Below, piece after piece: positions 43,431 through 51,764 of a stretch of DNA of 64,000 nt (position 1 is the first letter of the stretch; each line of letters begins with the position of its first letter). The notes beneath the pieces are model-generated. The model did no database searches. It saw only the letters and a program-made list of their open reading frames with translations, and was not told the DNA's origin. The DNA lies in assembly GCF_026239655.1 (NCBI RefSeq), contig NZ_JAPIVO010000004.1, positions 62,001-126,000 on the forward strand, in the 5' to 3' direction. The DNA comes from Pedobacter sp. MR2016-24 (GTDB taxonomy: Bacteria > Bacteroidota > Bacteroidia > Sphingobacteriales > Sphingobacteriaceae). The translations under genes and the position numbers were made by a program.

Positions 43431-43432
43431 GG

Positions 43433-44566
43433 CTATAATAAACCTTTAGTACTTGGTAAAACTAATTTTTCTGCATCTCTTTTGATGGCCATCTTGATGG
43501 CTTTAGCGAAAGCTTTAAAGATAGACTCAATTTTATGGTGCTCATTTTCCCCTTCAGCCTTGATGTTCAGGTTGCACTTTGCAGCATCGCTGAAAGATTT
43601 AAAAAAGTGGAAGAACATTTCGGTAGGCACGTCACCCACTCTTTCCCGCTTAAATTCAGCATCCCAAACGATCCAGCTGCGTCCTCCAAAGTCGATTGCC
43701 GCCTGTGCTAAACAATCATCCATCGGTAAACAGAAACCATAACGTTCCAGTCCCAATTTATTGCCTATAGCCTTTGCGAAAGCTTCACCCAGCGCAATCC
43801 CGGTGTCTTCCACTGTATGGTGTTCATCAATATGAAGGTCGCCTTTAGCAATAACCTTAAGATCAATCCCGCCATGACGGGCAATCTGATCCAGCATATG
43901 GTTAAAGAAGTTCAGTCCGGTTTCGATTTCACCTTTCCCGGTTCCGTCAAGGTCGATCGTAATTTCTATATCCGTTTCATTGGTCTTTCTGATGTGGTGA
44001 AACTGTCTGCTGCCTGCTTTCAGGAAAGTATAAATATCCACCCAGTGCTGCGTTTGCAAAGCAATATAATCTGTCAGTGTTTCTGCTTTTTCCATTAACT
44101 CATTTGCACCCAGCAGATCGTTGTTGCGTAACCAGATCGCTTTTGCACCCAGGTTTTTGGCCAGGATTACATCGTTTAGCCGGTCGCCGATCACAAAAGA
44201 ATTGGCCAGGTCATATTCGCCAGTCAGAAAATGCTGTAACAGACCTGTGTTTGGTTTACGCGTAATCGCATTTTCATGCGCAAAAGTTTTATCTATAATC
44301 ACTTCACTGAACACTACACCCTCTCCCGCAAAGGTGTCCATGATGAAGTTGTGTACCGGCCAGAAATTGGGTTCCGGATGTGAATCTGTACCCAGTCCGT
44401 CCTGATTGGTCACCATCACCAGGTCGAAATCCAGTTCTGCAGCAATCTTAGCCATGTAGTACAGTGATTTCGGGTAAAATTTAAGCTTGGCAAATGAATC
44501 AATCTGTTCATCTTCCGGCTCTATATTCAGGGTGCCGTCGCGGTCAATAAAAAGTATCTTCTTCAT
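43433..44566 (-). CDS. hisB: Bifunctional histidinol-phosphatase / imidazoleglycerol-phosphate dehydratase
   Basis: Fusion enzyme carrying out steps 6 and 8. 377 residues: the N-terminal HAD phosphatase (about 1-165) has FIDRDGTLNIEPEDEQ with the nucleophilic Asp, VTNQDGLGTD and VIGDRLNDVILA; the C-terminal dehydratase (about 185-377) has the metal histidine motifs FFNHMLDQIARHGG, DEHHTVEDTGI and EHHKIESIFKAFAKA. The start codon shares one base with the hisC stop (TAATG), giving coupled translation. Confidence 0.97.
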   Translation of the reverse strand: MKKILFIDRDGTLNIEPEDEQIDSFAKLKFYPKSLYYMAKIAAELDFDLVMVTNQDGLGTDSHPEPNFWPVHNFIMDTFAGEGVVFSEVIIDKTFAHENAITRKPNTGLLQHFLTGEYDLANSFVIGDRLNDVILAKNLGAKAIWLRNNDLLGANELMEKAETLTDYIALQTQHWVDIYTFLKAGSRQFHHIRKTNETDIEITIDLDGTGKGEIETGLNFFNHMLDQIARHGGIDLKVIAKGDLHIDEHHTVEDTGIALGEAFAKAIGNKLGLERYGFCLPMDDCLAQAAIDFGGRSWIVWDAEFKRERVGDVPTEMFFHFFKSFSDAAKCNLNIKAEGENEHHKIESIFKAFAKAIKMAIKRDAEKLVLPSTKGLL

Positions 44567-45612
44567 TAGTTTTTTAACGATTTTAATGCGGTTAATAGTA
44601 TGTCGTTTTCTTGTGGGGTACCTACCGTAATACGCAGACAGCCTTCACATAAGGTCACTTTTGAGCGGTCGCGGATAATGATTCCCTGATCTACCAGTGC
44701 ATTATAGGTAAAGCTGGCATCATCTACTTCAGCAAGGATAAAGTTTGCGTCAGAAGGATACACTTTTTTCACCATTGGCAGTGCCGCAAGATCAGCACTG
44801 AGTTGTTCGCGACCAGCAACGGTCAGTTTTATCCATTCGTTTACCTGAGCAATATTTTTCAGTGCTTCCAATGCCAGGTCTTGTGTAGACTGGCTGATGT
44901 TATAAGGCGCTTTTACCTTATTCATAATATCAATCACTACGGTAGAAGCGAAAGCCATACCCAGACGCAATCCTGCCAGTCCCCATGCTTTAGAAAAAGT
45001 CTGCAGAATGACCAGGTGAGGATATTCTGTCAGTTCCTGTATAAATGTACGCTGTCTGGAGAAGTTGATATAAGCTTCATCAATCACTACCAGCCCTTTA
45101 AAATTCGCCAATATGGTTTCTATATCCGTACGGATAATAGAGTTCCCTGTCGGATTGTTTGGTGAGCAGATAAAAATCAGTTTGGTATTTTCATCAATCG
45201 CCTCAGCAATGCCTTCCAGATCCAGTTGAAAACCAGGCAGGAGGTCTACTTTGCGCACTTCCACATCATTGATATTTGCAGATACTTCATACATGCCGTA
45301 GGTAGGAGGCAAGATGATCACATTGTCTTTGCCGGGATTACAAAAAGCCCTGAACAACAAATCGATTGCCTCATCGCTGCCATTGCCTAAAAACGTATGT
45401 TCAATAGGTACGCCTTTAATTTTGCTGATTGCATCCTTCACATCCAGCTGAAGCGGATCAGGGTAGCGGTTAAAGTTTTCCGGCAGGGGAGAGCCAAAGC
45501 TGTTTTCATTGGCATCTAAATATACACTTGCCTGTCCTTTATATTCATCCCTCGCTGTAGAGTAAGGGCGTAAGTTTTTGATATTCTCGCGTTGTAAATT
45601 CTTAATATCCAT
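44566..45612 (-). CDS. hisC: Histidinol-phosphate aminotransferase
   Basis: PLP-dependent transaminase that makes histidinol phosphate (step 7). 348 residues. NENSFGSPLP at the start, then LGNGSDEAIDLLFRAF, PTYGMYEVSA, FICSPNNPTGNSI, VIDEAYINFS and the PLP-lysine region QTFSKAWGLAGLRLGMA. Slightly shorter than average but complete. It overlaps hisD by 11 bases upstream and hisB by 1 base downstream. Confidence 0.97.
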   Translation of the reverse strand: MDIKNLQRENIKNLRPYSTARDEYKGQASVYLDANENSFGSPLPENFNRYPDPLQLDVKDAISKIKGVPIEHTFLGNGSDEAIDLLFRAFCNPGKDNVIILPPTYGMYEVSANINDVEVRKVDLLPGFQLDLEGIAEAIDENTKLIFICSPNNPTGNSIIRTDIETILANFKGLVVIDEAYINFSRQRTFIQELTEYPHLVILQTFSKAWGLAGLRLGMAFASTVVIDIMNKVKAPYNISQSTQDLALEALKNIAQVNEWIKLTVAGREQLSADLAALPMVKKVYPSDANFILAEVDDASFTYNALVDQGIIIRDRSKVTLCEGCLRITVGTPQENDILLTALKSLKN

Positions 45613-46900
45613 CTGTTGAGTTTAAACGAATAGTGATTGCATTTTTGTGTGCCTGCAGACCTTCTGCAGCAGCCAGTATTTCTACTGTTGGGCCTATTGC
45701 CGTTAAGCCCGCCGGACTAATGTGCTGAAAAGTGATTTTTTTGATAAAGGAATCTATTGACACGCCAGAATATGCCTTGGCAAAACCGCTGGTAGGCAGC
45801 GTGTGGTTGGTTCCTGATGCGTAGTCGCCCGCACTTTCTGGTGTCAGATTTCCTAAAAATACCGAGCCTGCATTGATGATCAGCGGTATCAGCTCTTCAA
45901 ATGAAGCTGTTGCCAGAATCAAATGTTCTGGTGCATAGATATTGCTGAAATCCATTGCCTGTTCCAGGTTTTCTGTCAGTACCGCATAAGAATTGGCAAT
46001 TGCTTTTTCCGCTACATCCTTTCTCGGTAAGTCCTTCAGCTGAATGCCAATTTGTAAAAGAGTCTGATCAATCATCTCCTGAGTAGCAGATACCAATATG
46101 GCCTGACTATCTGCACCATGTTCAGCCTGCGCAAGCAGGTCGGCCGCCACAAATGCCGGATTAGCCGTTTCATCAGCAATCACAAGTACTTCTGAAGGGC
46201 CTGCAGGCATATCAATGGCAGTCATTCCCGAAGCGAGTACCAATTGTTTGGCCTGGGTTACATAACGGTTCCCCGGTCCGAAGATTTTATATACTTTAGG
46301 TACGGTCGCTGTTCCAAAAGCCATTGCTGCAATGGCCTGTGCGCCACCGGTCATATAGATTTTCTCAATACCCAGTAAAACAGCACAGTAAGCAAGGTAA
46401 CAGTTGGTTTTACCATCCTTCTGCGGAGGAGAACAGACTACAATTTCTTTGCATCCTGCCAGTACAGCCGGGATACCCAGCATTAGAAACGTACTCGGCA
46501 ATACTGCTGATCCGCCGGGAATATATAAACCCACTTTTTCTATTGCCCTTGCCTCCCGCCAGCAGGAAACACCCGGCATGGTCTCTATTTTCTGTTCTTT
46601 AACCAGCTGTGCCGCGTGAAAAGTCCTGATATTTGCGTAAGCAGTATCAATCGCCTGTTTCGCTTCAGCAGGTATAGTAGCAGCAATTGCAGCTATTTCT
46701 GATTTTTCAATAAAAAGCTGGCTCAACGCTACGTTATCAAATGCTGCTGCATAGTCAAATAACGCAGCATCACCTTTTGCTTTTACCGTATTAATAATGT
46801 CCTTTACACGGTCAGCAATTGTATCATCGTCCGATAATTGTCTTGTACAAAGTTCTTCAATACGCTGTTCAGACAGATCGGTATAATTATAGGTTTCCAT
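45602..46900 (-). CDS. hisD: Histidinol dehydrogenase
   Basis: Zinc- and NAD-dependent enzyme that oxidises histidinol to histidine (final two steps). 432 residues. Motifs: VGLYIPGGSAVLPSTFLM, FGPGNRYVTQAKQLV, DMPAGPSEVLVIAD, LAQAEHGADSQAILV, YAPEHLIL and GDYASGTNHTLPTSGFA, with the zinc and catalytic residues of the family. The 90 bases to hisG contain a copy-like match (ATCATGATCTTTT) of a palindrome found near 11.3 kb. Second gene in the operon. Confidence 0.97.
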   Translation of the reverse strand: METYNYTDLSEQRIEELCTRQLSDDDTIADRVKDIINTVKAKGDAALFDYAAAFDNVALSQLFIEKSEIAAIAATIPAEAKQAIDTAYANIRTFHAAQLVKEQKIETMPGVSCWREARAIEKVGLYIPGGSAVLPSTFLMLGIPAVLAGCKEIVVCSPPQKDGKTNCYLAYCAVLLGIEKIYMTGGAQAIAAMAFGTATVPKVYKIFGPGNRYVTQAKQLVLASGMTAIDMPAGPSEVLVIADETANPAFVAADLLAQAEHGADSQAILVSATQEMIDQTLLQIGIQLKDLPRKDVAEKAIANSYAVLTENLEQAMDFSNIYAPEHLILATASFEELIPLIINAGSVFLGNLTPESAGDYASGTNHTLPTSGFAKAYSGVSIDSFIKKITFQHISPAGLTAIGPTVEILAAAEGLQAHKNAITIRLNSTDGY

Positions 46901-46990
46901 TAGTCAGTAATTGTTTTAATCGGTAATGCAGCTATCATGATCTTTTGCTGTAGATCAGCGGTATGATCTGACGGTTTCAAAAAAATAATA

Positions 46991-47842
46991 TTAAGCGATA
47001 ATCTTTTCAATTGGCATCACCACAATTCCTTCTGCACCTGCAGCTTTAAGGCTATTGATTTTTTCCCAGAAGTCCTGCTCAGCAATAACAGAGTGAACAG
47101 CCACCCAATCCGGTTCAAAAAGTGGTACAATTGTCGGGCTCTTTACGCCGGGTAATAAACTCACCACTTTTTCAAGATTTGATTTTGCCACATTCAATAC
47201 CACGTATTTTGTTTCTTTAGCCCGCAGAACCGAACGGATCCTTTGCAGTAATTCCTGTACGTCTTCATTCAGTTCAATACCTTTATTGCCAATTAATACT
47301 GCTTCAGATTTCATCACCTCAGCAAATGGCTTTAATCCGTTGCTTTTTAGTGTGCCGCCTGTAGAAACAATATCGCAGATTGCGTCACTTAATCCTAAAC
47401 CAGGACCAATTTCTACCGATCCTGAGATGGTGCGCACTACGGCATTTACATTATTTTCTTTAAGGTACTTTTCAAGGATAACAGGGTAGGAGGTTGCGAT
47501 CGCTTTACCTTCAAGTCCGGCGATATCGGTAATCTCGCTTTCGTTTGGAATAGCAATTTTTAGCGTGCATTTACCAAAACCCAGTTTTTGCAGGTAATTC
47601 ACTTCAGCGTTCACCTCAGTGATTACATTTTCACCAACGATACCTAAATCTGCAATACCATCCTGCACATATTCAGGAATATCGTCATCTCTGAGAAAAA
47701 GGATTTCCAGCGGGAAGTTGGTAACAGTTGATATCAGGGAACTTTTATAGTTTTCGAAAGAAAGACCACAGTTTTTAAGAATCTCTACAGATTTTTCGTT
47801 TAATCTACCAGATTTCTGGATAGCTATTTTAAGTGTTTTCAA
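46991..47842 (-). CDS. hisG: ATP phosphoribosyltransferase HisG (long form)
   Basis: First, rate-limiting enzyme of histidine synthesis; normally feedback-inhibited by histidine. 283 residues, the long form with a C-terminal ACT-like regulatory domain (about 205-283, ending GAEGIVVMPIEKIIA), so no HisZ is needed. N-terminal KIAIQKSGRLNEKS, GLEGKAIATSYP and EIGPGLGLSDAICDIVSTGGTL (phosphate-binding) are visible. The start codon is TTG, consistent with the family N-terminus, and no in-frame ATG precedes it. That TTG lies in a hairpin (TTCAA/TTGAA), see the leader entry. First structural gene of the operon. Confidence 0.95.
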   Translation of the reverse strand: MKTLKIAIQKSGRLNEKSVEILKNCGLSFENYKSSLISTVTNFPLEILFLRDDDIPEYVQDGIADLGIVGENVITEVNAEVNYLQKLGFGKCTLKIAIPNESEITDIAGLEGKAIATSYPVILEKYLKENNVNAVVRTISGSVEIGPGLGLSDAICDIVSTGGTLKSNGLKPFAEVMKSEAVLIGNKGIELNEDVQELLQRIRSVLRAKETKYVVLNVAKSNLEKVVSLLPGVKSPTIVPLFEPDWVAVHSVIAEQDFWEKINSLKAAGAEGIVVMPIEKIIA

Positions 47843-48050
47843 TGAGTTGAAATTATTGAATGATCAGGAAAATTTATAAGTCGGAAACAAGTTTTGAAGT
47901 ACAAAACATTACATATACATCGCCAACTGGCGATGGTGCAAATGTAAGTGATGGTTCAAATGTTTGTTCATATTAAATTTTATATTCCTTTGTTCAATAA
48001 TGCATTGCATCAGGAGGAACGCAAATATAGAAATTGAAATCAGAAAACAA
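47838..48050 (-). promoter_or_regulatory. Histidine operon leader: promoter, leader peptide and hairpins
   Basis: The minus strand shows TTG (48050-48048), 18 bases, then TATATTTGC (48029-48021), a model Bacteroidota promoter. A start about 48015 would give a leader of roughly 170 bases. It encodes a 20-residue His-rich peptide (47971-47909). The 3' half of that peptide's codons forms the hairpin CATCGCC/GGCGATG (47918-47935). Further on are GTTTTG/CAAAAC (47891-47907) and a hairpin TTCAA/TTGAA (47838-47851) that pairs the hisG TTG start codon. No T-tailed terminator is evident, so control may be at translation. Confidence 0.75.
47909..47971 (-). CDS. His operon leader peptide, 20 aa, six histidines
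   Basis: Short ORF upstream of hisG: ATG AAC AAA CAT TTG AAC CAT CAC TTA CAT TTG CAC CAT..., peptide beginning MNKHLNHHLHLHH and ending RQLAMYM. Six of its first thirteen residues are histidine, which chance does not explain and which is the hallmark of HisL-type leader peptides that sense charged tRNA-His through ribosome stalling. The AAAGGA-like sequence before the ATG is weakly ribosome-binding. It was too short for routine ORF calling. Sequence is unrelated to the enterobacterial HisL except for the His run. Confidence 0.85.
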   Translation of the reverse strand: MNKHLNHHLHLHHRQLAMYM

Positions 48051-48127
48051 AAAATATGTGGCATTTTATTTGAGTTAATGAAAATAGCAACACAATTTTA
48101 ACCCCGTTGGCATTAATAACGCTCGTT

Positions 48128-49705
48128 TTGAAAAAGATATTCTACCTCATTTTACCCTTCATACTGTTCCTTTCATCTTGTAACTGGTTCAAAACTACGC
48201 CTGAAGTGGGAGTGGTACTGGCTGAGCATTTCAAAGACAAACTTTATAAGGATTTTGATACCGCTGCCTATAATGTCATTTTTAACAGACATCTTGACTC
48301 ATTGAAGGATAAGCTGAATAACGTTTCCGTAATAAGAAGTTTTTATGCTGATGATACCAGAAAAGCTGCTTTTGTGACGCAGTTTTACGCCAACGGTGGA
48401 TTGGATACGCTGAAGAACTTCATCAGCAGGAGCAAATTACATGGTTTTAATCCGAAAGTATTCGGCTATACCCATCTGGATCAGGTGTTGACCAAATTGA
48501 ATGAGCACCATTTCAAATCAATCGCCGAGGTATATCCCGTGGTAGCAGCACTCGAACTTTATAGTGCTTCATCGCTGCTTAAATACGATACCTTCATCGG
48601 TTATGGAAGTGTCAATCCCCGTAAATTGCTGAACCGTTATTATGTGACGGCAAAAAGGCCTGACAGTGTGAGCATGTCTAAAGTAATGGCTACAACTGAC
48701 CTGGTGAAATTGCTCAATACTATTCAGCCCGCTACGGAAAACTACAAAACTTTACAAAAGAATTTATTGCTTTTAGAAAGTGATCCTGCCAGAAATGCTG
48801 CCGCAATAAAAGCGATTGAAGTAAATATGGAGCGCTCACGCTGGAAACTGCCGGACCTGGGTGAAGAATATGTAGAGGTTAATATCCCTGATTACACCCT
48901 TACCTGGTTTAAAAAAACCGATACGGTTACACACATGAAGGTTTGTGTGGGTGGCAGAAGGGAAAAAGATTATGAAGCAAAGCTAAAGACCTACCTCAAA
49001 ACACATAGTCTGGACGATAAACCTAAGAATCACCAGACGCCTATTCTGATCAGTAAGTTTGATGCAATACAGGTGAATCCTATCTGGAATATCCCTGTGA
49101 GCATTGCTAAAAGCGAAATTTACTACCAGGCTTCACGTGACCCCTACTATTTATCGAACAGCAATATGCGTGTTTATTATAAAGGTAAATTGGTGAATGA
49201 TCCGGATACCATACAATGGAACAGGTATTCAAGGGAAAAACTACCTTTTCAATTTAAGCAGGGTTCCGGTGCCGGTAACGCTTTAGGTAAATTTAAATTT
49301 GTGTTTGATAACGGGTCGAGCATATACCTGCATGATACGAACAATAAATCGGCATTTAATCTGGCTAAACGTGCAATCAGTCATGGTTGTGTACGTGTGG
49401 AACGTCCTTTGGAATTTGCAGAAAAGCTGGTAGGTAATAAATATCAGTATGACCAGTTAAGAATGGACGTCAATCTGCCGCCGATAGATACGACAAAGAT
49501 GAATGTCTACAGAAAGAAACTGGCTAAAAAAGCAGATACACTGAATGTTTTCCAGTTGAAGCCAACCTGGTTCGGTGCAAAGAAAAATGTAGCTATATTT
49601 ATCAACTATAAAACTGCATGGGCATCAAACGGAAAAATAGAGTACCGTGAGGATGTTTATGGTCTGGATGAAAACTTATATAATGCGATGAAAAAATATA
49701 AATAA
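48128..49705 (+). CDS. L,D-transpeptidase (YcbB/LdtD-like), probable lipoprotein
   Basis: Peptidoglycan cross-linking enzyme forming 3-3 bonds or anchoring proteins. Using the TTG at 48128 (no ATG is available; TTG at 48107 is the alternative) gives 525 residues beginning with a lipoprotein signal, KKIFYLILPFILFLSSC. The N-terminal and middle regions match the YcbB scaffold; the catalytic motif ISHGCVRVERPLEFA holds the His and nucleophilic Cys of the YkuD domain. The end carries a dimerisation/substrate-like segment after the YkuD fold. Divergent from the his operon, with the leader region between them. Confidence 0.88.
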   Translation: MKKIFYLILPFILFLSSCNWFKTTPEVGVVLAEHFKDKLYKDFDTAAYNVIFNRHLDSLKDKLNNVSVIRSFYADDTRKAAFVTQFYANGGLDTLKNFISRSKLHGFNPKVFGYTHLDQVLTKLNEHHFKSIAEVYPVVAALELYSASSLLKYDTFIGYGSVNPRKLLNRYYVTAKRPDSVSMSKVMATTDLVKLLNTIQPATENYKTLQKNLLLLESDPARNAAAIKAIEVNMERSRWKLPDLGEEYVEVNIPDYTLTWFKKTDTVTHMKVCVGGRREKDYEAKLKTYLKTHSLDDKPKNHQTPILISKFDAIQVNPIWNIPVSIAKSEIYYQASRDPYYLSNSNMRVYYKGKLVNDPDTIQWNRYSREKLPFQFKQGSGAGNALGKFKFVFDNGSSIYLHDTNNKSAFNLAKRAISHGCVRVERPLEFAEKLVGNKYQYDQLRMDVNLPPIDTTKMNVYRKKLAKKADTLNVFQLKPTWFGAKKNVAIFINYKTAWASNGKIEYREDVYGLDENLYNAMKKYK

Positions 49706-49724
49706 TTTCTACCTTTGGTTTTTA

Positions 49725-51764
49725 ATGAATTTCCTATACCCAGGTTTTCTTTTTTCTCTGCTGGCAGTAGCCATTCCTGTCCTTATTCATCTATTTAATT
49801 TCCGGAGATTTAAAACTGTATACTTTAGTAATGTCCAGTTTTTAAAGGCAGCAAAAGAGCAAAATTCATCCAGGGAAAAGCTGAAAAACCTGCTGATCCT
49901 GGCTTGCAGGATACTCGCTATAGTCTTTCTTGTGATGGCCTTTGCCAGACCCTATCTTTCTTCAGATGCAGCAGCTACATCTGGTCTGAATACTATAGCT
50001 GATATTTATATTGATAATTCCTACAGCATGGAAACGCTGAATAAAGAAGGGACTTTATTGGATGAAGCAAAGAGAAAAGCGAAAGAAATTGCAAAGGGAT
50101 TTGGTCCCAATGATAGATTCAGACTAACCACCAATGACTTTGAGGGGAGGCACCAGCGACTCGTCCGCTATGATGAACTCCTGCCGCTGATAGATGAAAT
50201 CAAAATCTCTCCTGTACAGCGTAGTTTGCAGCAGGTGCTGAACCGGCAGCAGGCTGGTAAAGAAAATAACAGTAACTCTTATAGTTATATCCTGTCAGAC
50301 TTTCAACTGCATTTTGCAGGTACAGCAGCACTCCATACAGATGAGCATACGCGTGTGTCTCTTATTCGTTTTGATGCCAATCCAACGGCGAATCTTGCAG
50401 TAGATAGTATCTGGTCGCTTTCACCGGCCCATCAGCCTGATGATGTAGAAAAGTTTGTGGTGCAGCTGCACAATTATGCGGATGAAGACAGCCGGAATTC
50501 AGGCATCAGGCTAACCATCAATAATCAGCAAAAAGCATTGGCCACTGCAAATATTCCTGCGGGTAAAACAATAAATGATACACTTTCTTTTAGCGGACTA
50601 AGCGCCGGCTGGCAAAAAGGAACAGTTACATTAAAGGACTACCCGGTTACATTTGATGATCAGCTGGATTTTACTTTCAAGGTGAATAGCGGTTTAAATG
50701 TATTACAGGTTAGCGGTAATCCATCAGAAAAATATATCAGTTCACTTTTTGGGGCCGACCGCTATTTCAGGCTGACCAAAATGCCGGAGTCGACTATTGA
50801 TTATTCTGCTTTTTCCCATTACCCCCTAATTGTATTGTCAGATTTAAAGTCGCCCTCCAGCGGACTTGCCCAGCAACTTAAAATATACCTGCAAAACGGT
50901 GGCACGATTGTCATCTTTCCGGATTTGGATGTGAATCAGTCAGCTTTCTCCACATTCCTCAACAGCCTTTCCCTGCCGGGAGTGAACACCTTGAACAAAG
51001 ACACCATTAATGTAAAATCGATCGCATTAAAAAGCAGCCTTTTCAGTGATGTTTTTGAGAAAATTCCTGAAAAGCTGGATTTGCCAAAAGTAAACAGACG
51101 ATTTATTTATACGCAGCGGAACCAAAGCAACAGTGAAGAGATCATGGGACTGCCTTTAAATCAGTCCTTTTTTACCCGATACAGATTTGGTGGCGGACAG
51201 GTTTATCTTTCTGCAACCTCGCTCAGCAATAAAGACAGTAATTTACCTCAGCATCCTGTATTTGTGCCCCTGCTCTATAAAATTGCTTTCTCCAGCGTTC
51301 GGGAACAGCCCTTGTATTATACCTTAGGTAAAGACGTTGTATTAGCTACTGCCCAAATCAATCTTCATTCAGGTGAATCATTAAAACTGGCTGCCGGAAA
51401 TACAGAAATTATCCCGGAACTCAGGCAAACGCCAGGCAAAACATTGCTATATGTAGCAGACCAGGTTAAAAAAGCCGGATTTTATGAATTAAAAAAAACA
51501 GATTCCCTGGTTAACCTTTATGCTTTTAATGAAGACCGGGCAGAATCTGATCTGCACTATACCAGCGCAGTAGCATTGGAAAAGCTTTTTGGCACTAAGA
51601 AGATCAACATAAATAATGCAGAGGCTGATTCGTCTGTCGCTGCGGTTAAAAATAACAACACAGAGTTATGGAAACTTTGCCTAGTTTTGTGTGCTGTTTT
51701 TTTAGCCGTTGAAGTTGTACTGATTCGATTTTTTAACCACCCTAAAAACATACAAAAGACATGA
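49725..51764 (+). CDS. BatA-domain membrane protein, 679 aa
   Basis: Membrane protein with an N-terminal aerotolerance-regulator (BatA) domain: MNFLYPGFLFSLLAVAIPVLIHLF then FRRFKTVYFSNVQFL and a second helix, followed by a von Willebrand-like region (IADIYIDNSYSMETLN with a metal-site-like DxSxS) and a long extracytoplasmic part, ending in a C-terminal helix. Members are thought to help cells under oxygen or envelope stress, though the mechanism is unclear. It overlaps the following dihydroorotase-like gene by 4 bases and so forms an operon with it. Confidence 0.85.
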   Translation: MNFLYPGFLFSLLAVAIPVLIHLFNFRRFKTVYFSNVQFLKAAKEQNSSREKLKNLLILACRILAIVFLVMAFARPYLSSDAAATSGLNTIADIYIDNSYSMETLNKEGTLLDEAKRKAKEIAKGFGPNDRFRLTTNDFEGRHQRLVRYDELLPLIDEIKISPVQRSLQQVLNRQQAGKENNSNSYSYILSDFQLHFAGTAALHTDEHTRVSLIRFDANPTANLAVDSIWSLSPAHQPDDVEKFVVQLHNYADEDSRNSGIRLTINNQQKALATANIPAGKTINDTLSFSGLSAGWQKGTVTLKDYPVTFDDQLDFTFKVNSGLNVLQVSGNPSEKYISSLFGADRYFRLTKMPESTIDYSAFSHYPLIVLSDLKSPSSGLAQQLKIYLQNGGTIVIFPDLDVNQSAFSTFLNSLSLPGVNTLNKDTINVKSIALKSSLFSDVFEKIPEKLDLPKVNRRFIYTQRNQSNSEEIMGLPLNQSFFTRYRFGGGQVYLSATSLSNKDSNLPQHPVFVPLLYKIAFSSVREQPLYYTLGKDVVLATAQINLHSGESLKLAAGNTEIIPELRQTPGKTLLYVADQVKKAGFYELKKTDSLVNLYAFNEDRAESDLHYTSAVALEKLFGTKKININNAEADSSVAAVKNNNTELWKLCLVLCAVFLAVEVVLIRFFNHPKNIQKT

